57,278 nt of DNA from an uncultured Eubacteriales bacterium (GTDB lineage Bacteria; Bacillota; Clostridia; Oscillospirales; Oscillospiraceae). A model generated the notes under the pieces. The model did no database searches. It had not been told where the DNA came from and saw only the letters and a list, made by a program, of their open reading frames with translations. Each line of letters opens with the position of its first letter. The first letter of the stretch is position 1. The translations under genes were made by a program, and so were the position numbers. Shown in pieces: positions 1 to 7,481 of this stretch. The stretch is taken from NCBI GenBank assembly GCA_900317905.1, contig ONIN01000015.1, positions 1 to 57,278 on the forward strand, read 5' to 3'.

Positions 1-485
1 TTTCCTCCGGTCTGGTTATTACGAATGGATTGGACCAGCAAATCCCCGAGCAGAATAACGCTGACATAAAGACAGGTGAAGGCCAACGGGCCTCTGAAGA
101 ACCTGTTGCCTGAGCCAATCCAGAAGCACAGGTGAGAAAAGTAGGCCGTCATGTAAATGCCCCAGTTCAAAATCGCCAGCGCCCAGCAGCCCAGATACTT
201 TTTTCCCGGTTGGACGATATAGAGAAACAGGATCAAAAACAACGGGCGGAGGGTATAGCCGCAGATGGCCAGGGTCGTTCGCAAGAACCACTGAGGCTCG
301 CCTGCGGCAATGTAGTCCTCCCAAATGTTCTGGGCAATCAGGATGAAGCTGAGGATGATGATGACTCCCATAACCCGGCGGTGCTTCCGGCTGATATAGG
401 GGTCGGTGACCACGGTGATCGTCAGCCCGACCAGCAGAAACAGCAGCGGGACCAGCAGCGCCACTGTGTTCAGATTCCAGACCAT
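1..485 (-). CDS. Partial multi-spanning membrane protein (N-terminal part)
   Basis: Reading leftward from an ATG at 485, preceded by AGGAGATGATGTGAC, the frame stays open to the window edge (161 codons, 3' end missing). The protein begins MVWNLNTVALLVPLLF and contains about five hydrophobic segments separated by short charged turns such as ISRKHRR and QPGKK. No catalytic domain is visible in the part present. Sensor-type membrane regions of this kind often precede GGDEF or histidine-kinase domains in Clostridia, but that is inference; the missing C-terminus would decide it. It lies on the element side of the tRNA-Arg attachment site, so it is probably cargo of the integrative element. Confidence 0.6.
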   Translation of the reverse strand, partial: MVWNLNTVALLVPLLFLLVGLTITVVTDPYISRKHRRVMGVIIILSFILIAQNIWEDYIAAGEPQWFLRTTLAICGYTLRPLFLILFLYIVQPGKKYLGCWALAILNWGIYMTAYFSHLCFWIGSGNRFFRGPLAFTCLYVSVILLGDLLVQSIRNNQTGG

Positions 486-586
486 GTCACATCATCTCCT
501 TCGCTTGCCGGTAGTCAGCGTATTAGCTTCTTAACCCTTGTCTGACCACTACTAACATTGAGCATCATTAGCAATGTTTTTAATTC

Positions 587-1408
587 TTATACCGTCGCAG
601 GAATTCTATCCAACGACCGCAGGAACTCCAGAATACTCTGCAGCACGTCCGAGATATCAATCTCCAGCCAGTTTTTTCTGGAGGTCGACAGACGACTAAT
701 ATACCGCTGCGATGCAAACACGCTGTTGACCCTTCTGACAACATCCTCCAACGTGTTCTCCCGCATGCCGGGGTCGGTAAAAATGTATGTATCCATATAA
801 GCCCGGAGCTTTGCCGGATCAACCCGCTCCGAAAGATAACACATATCGAAAATGTCCTTATATCTCGTGGAGAACGTTCCGAATTTCAGCAGGGAACGCA
901 GCTTTTCCGTGAACATCTGCTCCGGTGAATTGATGAGCAGATTCGCCCCTTCTTCAAAGCAGGCAATGTCGAAGCAGTACTCCTCCTGCTCCACAGAGAG
1001 GTTCTTATGAACGCCGAGGTCGATTTTGCTCTCGATGGAATCCCCGGTTCCGTCTGTAATTACAACAAAAACTCGCTTCCCGTGATAGTCCTGCTGCTTC
1101 AGTTCCGTGATTCTGCCGGTCTGCGTAATCTGAAAATCCGGAAGGCAGTTCAGTTTTTCAACAAATCTGCGAATCGAATCGTCACTCAGAGAATACCGAA
1201 TAAAATCAATGTCGATGTCCTGTGTCGCTCTGCGCGCACTGCCGGAGATGCTGCGCATGACAACGCCGCCCTTGATGGTCGCGTTGCGGCAAAGCGAGCT
1301 CTCCGCAAGCGCTTTGAGCACGATATCCTGACAGACCTTCGCCTCTGCGTTATCGTCCAGATATCCGTCTGCATTGGCCTGCCGCAGCATTTCTCTGATT
1401 GTCGCCAT
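587..1408 (-). CDS. abiEii: AbiEii-family nucleotidyltransferase toxin (type IV toxin-antitoxin)
   Basis: A 273-residue protein with the nucleotidyltransferase signature of the AbiEii/AbiGii family: KGGVVMRSISG at about residues 46-56, followed by ATQDIDIDF with the paired acidic residues expected to bind metal. Family members are GTP-dependent nucleotidyltransferases that arrest growth and give phage resistance. Its ATG shares one base with the stop of the upstream antitoxin (TGATG at 1406-1410), indicating translational coupling. An imperfect hairpin (about 556-580) lies downstream. The size is typical for the family and nothing looks broken. Confidence 0.85.
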   Translation of the reverse strand: MATIREMLRQANADGYLDDNAEAKVCQDIVLKALAESSLCRNATIKGGVVMRSISGSARRATQDIDIDFIRYSLSDDSIRRFVEKLNCLPDFQITQTGRITELKQQDYHGKRVFVVITDGTGDSIESKIDLGVHKNLSVEQEEYCFDIACFEEGANLLINSPEQMFTEKLRSLLKFGTFSTRYKDIFDMCYLSERVDPAKLRAYMDTYIFTDPGMRENTLEDVVRRVNSVFASQRYISRLSTSRKNWLEIDISDVLQSILEFLRSLDRIPATV

Positions 1409-1950
1409 CAGAACACCTCCCGTTCCAGCGCTTCGGAAATCATTTTTGATTTGGGAAACCGCTCTGCATAGTCCTGAATCCGCTCAATGTCCAGCTCATA
1501 CAGCAGCCCGCGGTAGTTCCCCAGTATTTCTTTGTAATAGTCAAACGGCAGCTTGTTTTTGTAGCGCAGCAGTTCAATCAGCAGGCGCTCCCGGTCGTAG
1601 ATTCGAAACGCCGCGTCCCGCCGCTGCATCTGCATCACGCCGAGCTCCAGGCATTCAGACGGGACATAGATTTGCTTCACGCGATGATCCCGTAACGCAA
1701 TCGAATGTTTGTCGGTCGCAATGCAGTACGCATCCGGGATCACATCTGTCAGGCCGTGATAATAAAACGCCGAGTCAAGCGTGAAAATCGAATCCGGATA
1801 TTTTTTTGTGATGACCGCAAGCGTTGAGACCTCCGGCGTATCCGAATAGATGCCTTTTTCAATCCGGAACAGCGTTCCGTCCTGAACGCGTTTTTTGATC
1901 TGATAGTCAGACTGCCACCGTTCCAGACATTCCGAATGGGTCAGAATCAT
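1408..1950 (-). CDS. abiEi: AbiEi-family antitoxin / transcriptional autoregulator
   Basis: First gene of the AbiE pair. The N-terminal 60 residues look like the winged-helix antitoxin domain of AbiEi proteins (YQIKKRVQDGTLFRIEKGIY), followed by LDSAFYYHGLTD and a C-terminal region typical of the family. AbiEi neutralises the toxin and represses its own promoter. I place the start at the ATG at 1950, because an in-frame GTG at 1962 lies nearly against the promoter-proximal dyad and the GGTGGTGAT stretch could serve as the ribosome site. A strong promoter and a 17-bp-arm dyad lie immediately upstream, matching autorepression. Confidence 0.82.
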   Translation of the reverse strand: MILTHSECLERWQSDYQIKKRVQDGTLFRIEKGIYSDTPEVSTLAVITKKYPDSIFTLDSAFYYHGLTDVIPDAYCIATDKHSIALRDHRVKQIYVPSECLELGVMQMQRRDAAFRIYDRERLLIELLRYKNKLPFDYYKEILGNYRGLLYELDIERIQDYAERFPKSKMISEALEREVF

Positions 1951-1964
1951 CGTTATCACCACCG

Positions 1965-2041
1965 TTAAACCAATTATCGGCTAAAATTTGATTTTTGCCG
2001 ATGTTTAGTTTAATTATATAAACTGTCTCTCCTGTTGTCAA
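1965..2041 (-). promoter_or_regulatory. abiE promoter with overlapping operator dyad
   Basis: On the minus strand, TTGACA (2036-2041) and TATAAT (2013-2018) are separated by exactly 17 bases. An inverted repeat follows, overlapping the end of the -10 box. Its arms at 1965-1981 and 1997-2013 (TTAAACCAATTATCGGC against GCCGATGTTTAGTTTAA) match at 14 of 17 positions around a 15-base centre. The position just after the -10 box fits binding by the AbiEi repressor. Confidence 0.75.
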
Positions 2042-2092
2042 CCTTGTTTTTTATGCATTGGAGGTGCGGATTGTTCTGCACCTCCAACTGCT

Positions 2093-2464
2093 TTACGTAT
2101 AGATCAGTTCCTGAAGAACAATTTCCGATGCTCGATGGTGAATGCTGTTCATCCGCTGCACCCAAGCCATCTGATCCTGCGCCTTGAGTGCTTCGGTAAC
2201 ACCCTCGCACTCGGCCATTTGGGTCACGAGACGGTCAAGCATGGTTTCCGCCTGCCGATCAATGTCAGCGAGATGGGCATTCAGCCTGCCGCTTGTTTTC
2301 AGCTCCAGATACAGTGCGCGCCGGTTCTGCTTGAGAAATCGCAGGTGGCGCTGTCCCCAGACGTCGATGGGCGTCACTTCCTCCACGGTCAGACACGGGA
2401 AGTAATAGTCGCCCCTGCGCTCGTACCACAGGCCGTTGCTCTGCTCAAAAACATATGGATCCAT
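2093..2464 (-). CDS. tnpV: TnpV family transposon-encoded protein
   Basis: A 123-residue protein with the TnpV layout: an aromatic N-terminus (GDYYFPCLTVEE), GQRHLRFLKQNRRALY, LADIDRQAETM, and the conserved C-terminal half EGVTEALKAQDQMAWVQRMN ending in IVLQELIYT. TnpV proteins accompany integrases on clostridial transposons; their exact role is not established. I chose the ATG at 2464 because GGAGGGACAGA precedes it; the frame is open further upstream into the integrase stop. It sits directly downstream of the integrase gene and is probably co-transcribed. Confidence 0.85.
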   Translation of the reverse strand: MDPYVFEQSNGLWYERRGDYYFPCLTVEEVTPIDVWGQRHLRFLKQNRRALYLELKTSGRLNAHLADIDRQAETMLDRLVTQMAECEGVTEALKAQDQMAWVQRMNSIHHRASEIVLQELIYT

Positions 2465-2481
2465 TCTGTCCCTCCAAATCG

Positions 2482-3750
2482 TCACTCGTTCTTTTCGTTT
2501 TTCAATGCGGCCTCCAGCCCGGCGACCGCTTTTCGTTTCTGCTCGGCGTCTGTGCCGGTGTAGTACTTAAAGAGTGTCGCGGTGTCCGCGTGGCCCGTGA
2601 TTGCTGCCACGGTTTTGGGATCTACCTTCGCCTGCAGCGCAAGCGTTGCAAATGTGCGCCGCAGCTCGTGCACGCTGCACTTCTTCAGCCCGTGCCGCTT
2701 CACGATCACTTCCATCCGGCGCGTGGGCGACGTCGGATACATGCAGAGGTATGGGTTGGCTTCGTCGCAAAAAACGAACGCCGACGGCTTCAGCGTGATT
2801 TCCATATTGCACTCCGTTTCCTGCTTCAGCTCCCGCAGCATCTGCAGTGTTGCCTCCGAGATCGGAACTGTACGAATCTCCCCGGTTTTGGTCTGTTTGA
2901 TCAGCCGCCCGGTCGGCTGACTCTTGTCCATGACCGCATTCTTGCTGATCGTAATGGTCGGCGCTCCGGTGTCCTTCCCGTCGTCGATGTCGCTCCATTG
3001 CAGGGCAACCGCCTCCCCACGGCGCATGCCGGTCATCAGCAGAAGCGTGAAGTAAGCCCGCCACTTGAGCGGTTCCTCCTGCAGCGCATCGAGAAATTGC
3101 TGCGCCTCGCTCTCGGTGAGAAACGCGACCGGTCTTTTCTCTCTGCTCGGGCGCTCACCCCTCGTCATGTCCTCGGTCGGATCGGTCTGGATGTACTTCC
3201 AGCGCCGTGCCGTCCGGAGAATGTTGCGCAGCGTTCCGAAAATGTGCATCCTGCTGGTCTGGGACAGCGGACCGCCGCCGCGCTCCCGCTCCACGGTGTT
3301 GAGGTAAGTGACGAACCGTGAGCACAGCTCGGCGTCCACCTGATTCATGCGCTTGCCGCCCATGAAGTCGATGATCGGCTTTGACGTGTTCTTGAAGAAC
3401 TTGACGCTGTTCGGACTCTTCTTGCCGTCCTCTACGTAAATCGGAATCCACGTCTTCTCGATAAAGTCCTTCACCGTAACGCGGCTCTTGTCCCGCGCAG
3501 ATGGCGTCCTCAGGAACTGCTCCTTTTCGGAAGTCTCCCAGGCGTCCGCAAGCCGATTGATGATCTTTTTCTGCCGGGCGGGCGTCAATCGCTCAAAGCC
3601 CTGCTTCAGTGCCTCGTCCTCCACCTGCTCGATCGAAATGGTGACAGACCGCCACACCTGCTTGCCTGCTCCGTCGCGACCGACACATGCGCGGACACGA
3701 TAGGATATGATCTTGCCGTCCTTGCTGACGTTTTCCTTGATTGCTGCCAT
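2482..3750 (-). CDS. int: Tyrosine site-specific integrase
   Basis: A 422-residue phage/ICE-type tyrosine recombinase. An N-terminal AP2-like arm-binding part (KDGKIISYRVRACVGRDGAG) is followed by a SAM-like core-binding domain (about 100-200) and a catalytic domain. Visible catalytic elements are Arg in LLMTGMRRGEAVALQW, the HELRRTFA box, GHADTATLFKYY with the terminal His, and the nucleophile Tyr in KYYTG. The ATG follows a good GGGAGGA site. It is 160 bases from a 48-base tRNA-Arg 3' half, the standard arrangement for an element integrated into a tRNA gene. Confidence 0.95.
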   Translation of the reverse strand: MAAIKENVSKDGKIISYRVRACVGRDGAGKQVWRSVTISIEQVEDEALKQGFERLTPARQKKIINRLADAWETSEKEQFLRTPSARDKSRVTVKDFIEKTWIPIYVEDGKKSPNSVKFFKNTSKPIIDFMGGKRMNQVDAELCSRFVTYLNTVERERGGGPLSQTSRMHIFGTLRNILRTARRWKYIQTDPTEDMTRGERPSREKRPVAFLTESEAQQFLDALQEEPLKWRAYFTLLLMTGMRRGEAVALQWSDIDDGKDTGAPTITISKNAVMDKSQPTGRLIKQTKTGEIRTVPISEATLQMLRELKQETECNMEITLKPSAFVFCDEANPYLCMYPTSPTRRMEVIVKRHGLKKCSVHELRRTFATLALQAKVDPKTVAAITGHADTATLFKYYTGTDAEQKRKAVAGLEAALKNEKNE

Positions 3751-3781
3751 AGAAAATCCTCCCTAAGCTGCCCTCAGACTG

Positions 3782-3870
3782 AAAAGTGTCAACAAAAGTG
3801 TCAACAAAGTTGTTGACACTTTTGAAAAGTTCCAAAAAGATAATATCAAGAAAGCGTTGATATGTCAACA
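3782..3870. repeat. Iterated GTGTCAACA repeats between int and att (likely integrase arm sites)
   Basis: AAAAGTGTCAACA occurs at 3782-3794 and 3794-3806, its exact reverse complement at 3811-3823, and a shorter ATGTCAACA at 3862-3870. The second and third copies form a perfect 14-base-arm palindrome. Repeats of one short motif in both orientations next to int and the att core are typical of arm-type integrase or excisionase sites; the assignment is inferred from position. Confidence 0.6.
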
Positions 3871-3911
3871 CTTTCCAGCATTTCACGAACAGATAAAAAC
3901 CCCAATTTCAA

Positions 3912-3959
3912 TGGCTACGGACCAGAAGGTCAGGGGTTCGAATCCCTTACGGCGTGCCA
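3912..3959 (+). other. Attachment site: displaced 3' half of tRNA-Arg(ACG)
   Basis: The sequence starts in the anticodon region (TGGCTACGGACCAGAAGGTC, anticodon ACG), continues through a normal T-arm with the TTCGAAT loop, and ends with an encoded CCA. The upstream sequence lacks a D-arm, a 5' acceptor strand and most of the anticodon stem, so this is not a complete tRNA. This is what remains outside an element that inserted into the 3' part of a tRNA gene. The intact tRNA-Arg is expected at the other, unseen end of the element to the left. Confidence 0.85.
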
Positions 3960-3961
3960 GG

Positions 3962-3994
3962 AAAGAGGTTATCCCATTGGGGTAACCTCTTTTC
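3962..3994 (+). terminator. Rho-independent terminator after tRNA fragment
   Basis: AAAGAGGTTATCCC and its near-exact complement flank a short loop and are followed by a T-run. It lies three bases after the CCA, so it is probably the original or element-borne tRNA terminator. Confidence 0.8.
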
Positions 3995-4096
3995 TATTGT
4001 GCTGCAAAGATTCGAACCCACTGACCGCAAAATGCGAAGCATTTTTTGAGCGAAGCGGAAAGAGCTGCGAGGCAGGTCGCGCCAGCGGCAGGCTCG

Positions 4097-4125
4097 CAGG
4101 GGTTCGAATCCCTTACGGCGTGCCA
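4097..4125 (+). other. Second tRNA 3'-end remnant (29-base duplicate att core)
   Basis: These 29 bases are identical to 3931-3959: T-arm, acceptor 3' strand and CCA. The preceding sequence is not tRNA. The copy lies 137 bases after the first, has its own terminator, and is best explained as a scar of an earlier integration or partial excision at the same tRNA gene. Confidence 0.75.
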
Positions 4126-4130
4126 AAAGA

Positions 4131-4164
4131 AAAGCCTTGAATCTCAATTGGTTCAAGGCTTTTT
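4131..4164 (+). terminator. Rho-independent terminator after second tRNA remnant
   Basis: The stem AAGCCTTGAA/TTCAAGGCTT is followed by TTTTT. It is probably the ancestral tRNA-Arg terminator. Confidence 0.8.
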
Positions 4165-4206
4165 GGTTTTTTATGGGTGCTGTAAAATTCGTGATGTCTG
4201 GCTTTG

Positions 4207-4229
4207 GGCGCAAATTTCGGCGCAAATTT
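4207..4229. repeat. Direct repeat GGCGCAAATTT x2
   Basis: Two exact 11-base copies at 4207-4217 and 4219-4229, one base apart, 80 bases after the tRNA terminator. The rest of 4165-4414 shows no gene. The placement resembles arm sites of an integrase that is no longer present (inference). Confidence 0.5.
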
Positions 4230-4246
4230 TTCTCATTTTTCGTTGT

Positions 4247-4299
4247 ATTTCAACCCTTGAAGCATTGTCGAAAGGGTTGATTGTTTGTGGCTGGAATGG
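4247..4299. repeat. Imperfect repeat, left copy (partner 5405-5456)
   Basis: Begins ATTTCAACC and ends GGAATGG. By eye, roughly three quarters of positions match the partner in the same orientation at 5405-5456. The two copies flank the 4Fe-4S gene. Confidence 0.45.
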
Positions 4300-4414
4300 A
4301 TTTAGAGAAAGAGTGCGTATTTTCCCGCTTGGATCGTTCGTTTTTTGGGCATGAATAAAAGGCAGGGTCTCTCCTGCCTTTTTGCATCCCGCAATCTCGA
4401 TAAACCGGAATTTA

Positions 4415-5242
4415 TCAAAGTGCTCCATTCGGACAACTCTTAACGCACTCCATACAAAGAATGCATTCAGTACCATTCTTTCTTTTTCTTGAATTATCTG
4501 TCACGTCAACATCCATAGGGCATACACGTTTGCATTTTCCGCAATTGACGCATTTGTCTTTCTTGCATTTGACGCGGAGCAGCGAATAATAACTCATAGG
4601 CTTCAGGAATACCGTTATTGGGCAAATATACTTGCAAAAAGCTCGGTTGTCTTTCAACATGAAAGCGAGCATGATGCCGACTGCGTAATAAGCAATGTTT
4701 CCTGCGACGAATGCCCAGAACATGATCCTCTCGATCTGCCCAACTTGCGCAAGGAATAGTGCTGATACAAATACTAAGGACGCAGCAAATGTGATATATC
4801 TGATCCAACCGAGATTCTTTCTCGGTGCTGCCGGAACTTTGTACGGGAGGAAATCAAGCACCATTGCCGTCCAGCAGGCATAACCGCACCAACCACGACC
4901 GAAGAGCAATGGCCCGAATATTTTTGCAACAGCATAATGAATCGTTGCCGCCTCAAATACACCCGTGAAAAGGTAATACCAAAATCCCTCGATCTGCATA
5001 TTCTCATTACTGATCAACCCAAGAAAAACGAGCATATACAAGCCAACAAGCAACTGAACGATTCGTCTTGCATATTTGTATTTCTTTATAAACAGGAAGA
5101 TTCCAAATGCGATAGACAAGCCTATGTAACTAAAGTTGAAAAGGTAAAACAGATTGTCTTTTGTCATCCACAGGGTCACAGCGACAGCTTCAAAGACAAG
5201 CAGTATAATAAGCGGGTGTAAATACTTCTTGATCTTCCTCAT
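4415..5242 (-). CDS. 4Fe-4S binding membrane protein (NapH/YccM-like)
   Basis: A 275-residue protein with about six membrane segments. It carries two cysteine motifs facing the membrane (GRGWCGYACW near residue 120 and CKYICP near 205) and a C-terminal ferredoxin domain with two clusters (CVNCGKCKRVCP and CILCMECVKSCP). The family passes electrons across or along the membrane in several redox systems; the partner here is unknown. The ATG follows GCAGGAGG. The gene is visibly AT-richer than its right-hand neighbours and stands alone next to tRNA attachment scars, so it was probably acquired horizontally. Confidence 0.85.
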   Translation of the reverse strand: MRKIKKYLHPLIILLVFEAVAVTLWMTKDNLFYLFNFSYIGLSIAFGIFLFIKKYKYARRIVQLLVGLYMLVFLGLISNENMQIEGFWYYLFTGVFEAATIHYAVAKIFGPLLFGRGWCGYACWTAMVLDFLPYKVPAAPRKNLGWIRYITFAASLVFVSALFLAQVGQIERIMFWAFVAGNIAYYAVGIMLAFMLKDNRAFCKYICPITVFLKPMSYYSLLRVKCKKDKCVNCGKCKRVCPMDVDVTDNSRKRKNGTECILCMECVKSCPNGAL

Positions 5243-5404
5243 CTTTTGCCTCCTGCAATTCCCGATTTGTTGATACGATTATAGCACACGCATAAAACCT
5301 CCATCAACGGCGGTTTTAGTATTGTGAAATACTTGTTCATGTTTCCTCTTATTATCCGGCGCAAAACAGAGGTAAAATAATGCTCGCTTTTTTTCTGGTT
5401 TTTG

Positions 5405-5456
5405 ATTTCAACCTTTTTCAGCGTTTGGAAAGGGGTGAGATTTGTGGCAGGAATGG
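5405..5456. repeat. Imperfect repeat, right copy (partner 4247-4299)
   Basis: Same orientation and similar sequence as 4247-4299, with the shared ends ATTTCAACC and GGAATGG. A GGCGCAAA lies about 45 bases upstream, as it does at the left copy. The surrounding gap 5243-5595 holds no convincing gene. Confidence 0.45.
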
Positions 5457-5595
5457 TCATTCTGTTATTGAACAATAATTATTTTTGTTGCATTTTAATC
5501 AACTATTTTATATTATTTGGTATAGGAACCTCCCCATCTGGATACGGACATCATGAAACAGCCAAACGAACAGAATCAGGAAGGAGCATATACCA

Positions 5596-6300
5596 ATGAA
5601 AAGGATCCTTTGCGGTTTGATGGCACTTCTAATGATCGTATGCCTCTGCGCATGCGGAGGAGGCGGCAGCGGAGGCCGCACGGACGCCAAGCTGGAGGGC
5701 AGGTATATCGCCGTCACAGGTGAGATGCTGGGCGTCACTATGAGCGGTGAGGACATGGAGGGCTTTTCCGTCGAGCTGCAAAGCGGCGGTAAGGCCGTGC
5801 TGGAAATTGACGGCGACAGCAGCAACGTGAAATGGAAATGCGACGACGAGACCATTACCCTCATGGTGGAAGGGGAAGAGTTGGTCGCGCAGCGCGGTGT
5901 GGACAGCTTCGTCATGGAGGACATGCTGGGCATGGGCATGGACATCACCTTTGCCAAAGAAGGCACCGACGCCGCCTCCCCGGAGCAGTATCTTCCGGAG
6001 GCAGATCGGTTTATGCTCGGCGCATGGAAGTCAACTGCGGTGACGGACGTCCTTGAGGAGCCCGTCGACACGATCGCCGCCGACGCGCTCCAGCTGGAGT
6101 TTACCGACGATCACCAGGTACAGGTCACCTTGGGCGGCGAGGATCTCGGCGTCTACAAATGGTCGCTGCTGGGTGACTGGGGATGCCTGGACGACGCGGA
6201 CGATCTGTCCCTCAGCTGGGACATCCTGGATGATGGCATCATGGTGGACTATTCCGCCGGCGATGACTATTTCGTGTTCCAATGTGAAAAGGCCGAATGA
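5596..6300 (+). CDS. Lipoprotein of unknown function
   Basis: A 234-residue protein with a lipoprotein signal peptide: MKR, a hydrophobic stretch and a lipobox LCAC placing the lipidated Cys at about residue 20, then a Gly/Ser linker. The mature part appears to hold two beta-rich halves, each with an acidic, Trp-containing strand pattern (NVKWKCDDETITL and YKWSLLGDWG), which suggests an internal duplication. I do not recognise the family. The ATG follows AGGAAGGAG. It converges on another small lipoprotein gene; a bidirectional terminator separates them. Confidence 0.75.
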   Translation: MKRILCGLMALLMIVCLCACGGGGSGGRTDAKLEGRYIAVTGEMLGVTMSGEDMEGFSVELQSGGKAVLEIDGDSSNVKWKCDDETITLMVEGEELVAQRGVDSFVMEDMLGMGMDITFAKEGTDAASPEQYLPEADRFMLGAWKSTAVTDVLEEPVDTIAADALQLEFTDDHQVQVTLGGEDLGVYKWSLLGDWGCLDDADDLSLSWDILDDGIMVDYSAGDDYFVFQCEKAE

Positions 6301-6330
6301 ACACCCGCTTCTCAATTCCATCATACAGAA

Positions 6331-6366
6331 ACGCCCGACTGCAGTACAGTCGGGCGTGGTTTTTTC
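6331..6366 (+). terminator. Terminator between two convergent lipoprotein genes
   Basis: ACGCCCGACTG and CAGTCGGGCGT form an 11-base stem followed by a T-run on the plus strand. It ends the rightward lipoprotein gene and may also serve the leftward one. Confidence 0.85.
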
Positions 6367-6369
6367 AAA

Positions 6370-7020
6370 TTACGGAATGTCTTCGAGCTCCGTGCAGGCG
6401 TCGCCGAGACCGTAGAACGCAGCGGAAGCCACCGTCAGATCCTGGATGGCGGTCTCCACGTCGAAGTCGTCGCCGCGCTCCACGTCCTGGTCAAAGTTGA
6501 TCTGATAGCAGAAGTTGCCCTGATCCATCAGCACCGCAAACTGCTCACCGTCGGACCAGTAGGAGCCGTTGATGATCCAGCCGTCGGCGAGCAGATCCGC
6601 GCCGCTCTTGCCGGCGAGCTTCGACAGCTCGCCGTCTGACAGCATGCCGTCGGAGAGATCCTCCACGCTGCTCAGCGGCAGGGGGCTCAGGAGCGCAGCG
6701 AGCTGATCCTCCGCGTCCTCCGCGCCGGAGAAGATCACCTCGTCCACCTTCTGATACATCTCCGCATCCAGATCCGCCATGACGCGGGTGGGCACGCCGT
6801 TGAACATGAGGCAGTAGATGTAATGCTCCTCGTTCCAGGTGGCGACGGTCTGGCTGTCCTTACCGGCGGTCAGCGCATCGCCCATGGTCTTCAGCTCGGT
6901 GATGACCACTTCCTGGGCTTCCTCCGCCTCGCCGGAGCCGGTGACCTTAACGGTGCTGCCGCAGGCGCACAGTCCCAGAACCAGAACCGCGCAAAGCAGC
7001 CATGCAATTGTTCTTTTCAT
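6370..7020 (-). CDS. Lipoprotein of unknown function
   Basis: A 216-residue protein starting at the ATG at 7020, preceded by AAAGGAGACAAACT; a longer frame to 7083 has no ribosome site. MKRTIAWLLCAVLVLGLCACG is a typical lipoprotein signal with the lipid Cys in LCAC. The mature region is acidic, with a helix-rich middle (MYQKVDEVIF) and the motif DGWIINGSYWSDGEQF. No family was recognised. It does not look homologous to the convergent lipoprotein gene despite the similar size and position. Confidence 0.75.
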   Translation of the reverse strand: MKRTIAWLLCAVLVLGLCACGSTVKVTGSGEAEEAQEVVITELKTMGDALTAGKDSQTVATWNEEHYIYCLMFNGVPTRVMADLDAEMYQKVDEVIFSGAEDAEDQLAALLSPLPLSSVEDLSDGMLSDGELSKLAGKSGADLLADGWIINGSYWSDGEQFAVLMDQGNFCYQINFDQDVERGDDFDVETAIQDLTVASAAFYGLGDACTELEDIP

Positions 7021-7123
7021 AGTTTGTCTCCTTTTCAAATAATCGCATAAAAACAGACTTTGTCCGCAGACAATGTAGCACAATTTGAATTTTATGTCAA
7101 CCGTTTCGACTGGTAAAACCGAT

Positions 7124-7152
7124 AAAAAATCCGGACCCCGCAGAGTCCGGAT
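7124..7152 (-). terminator. rpsU terminator
   Basis: On the minus strand, AATCCGGACTC and its complement enclose a short loop and are followed by TTTTTT. Confidence 0.85.
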
Positions 7153-7164
7153 TCTTTAGATATC

Positions 7165-7350
7165 TTAGTAGTAGCGCTTGTTCTTGTTCTTGCGAGCAGC
7201 CTCGGATTTCTTGCGGCGCTTCACGCTGGGGCTCTGGTAATACTCCTTCTTGCGAAGATCGGACATAACACCGGCCTTGGCGCAGCTGCGCTTGAATCTC
7301 TTAAGAGCGTTGTCCAGAGACTCGTTTTCCTTGACATGGACTTCAGACAT
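7165..7350 (-). CDS. rpsU: 30S ribosomal protein S21
   Basis: A 61-residue basic protein with the S21 pattern: [20 protein letters not shown], then [20 protein letters not shown]. It binds the small ribosomal subunit near the anti-Shine-Dalgarno end of 16S rRNA. The size is normal. It follows GGAGGGAGGGAAAATAG, has its own consensus promoter and terminator, and is monocistronic here. Confidence 0.97.
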   Translation of the reverse strand: MSEVHVKENESLDNALKRFKRSCAKAGVMSDLRKKEYYQSPSVKRRKKSEAARKNKNKRYY

Positions 7351-7417
7351 CTATTTTCCCTCCCTCCAAATACACCTTGCGGTGCTTTCAGGGCCATACA
7401 CGTGGCTTAGCAGAGAT

Positions 7418-7446
7418 ATTATACAGGCTTTTCCCCATAATGTCAA
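7418..7446 (-). promoter_or_regulatory. rpsU promoter
   Basis: On the minus strand, TTGACA (7441-7446) and TATAAT (7418-7423) are separated by 17 bases: a full sigma-A consensus, leaving a leader of about 60 bases. Confidence 0.85.
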
Positions 7447-7481
7447 GAACTGATTTTCTCCGCAGGAGGAAAACCCTCGTC

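Noticed and set aside
2058-2086. Hairpin GGAGGTGC/GCACCTCC between tnpV and abiEi as a terminator
   Set aside because: The stem is real but no T-run follows on the minus strand and it is close to the abiE -35, so a terminator role is not supported.
3862-4225. Short overlapping frames around the tRNA remnants on both strands
   Set aside because: They translate the tRNA T-arm (GFESLTA and GFEPLRA strings), a common false gene call at tRNA 3' ends.
5239-5475. 78-codon minus-strand frame upstream of the 4Fe-4S gene
   Set aside because: No ribosome site and no family. It covers the imperfect repeat and probable promoter region.
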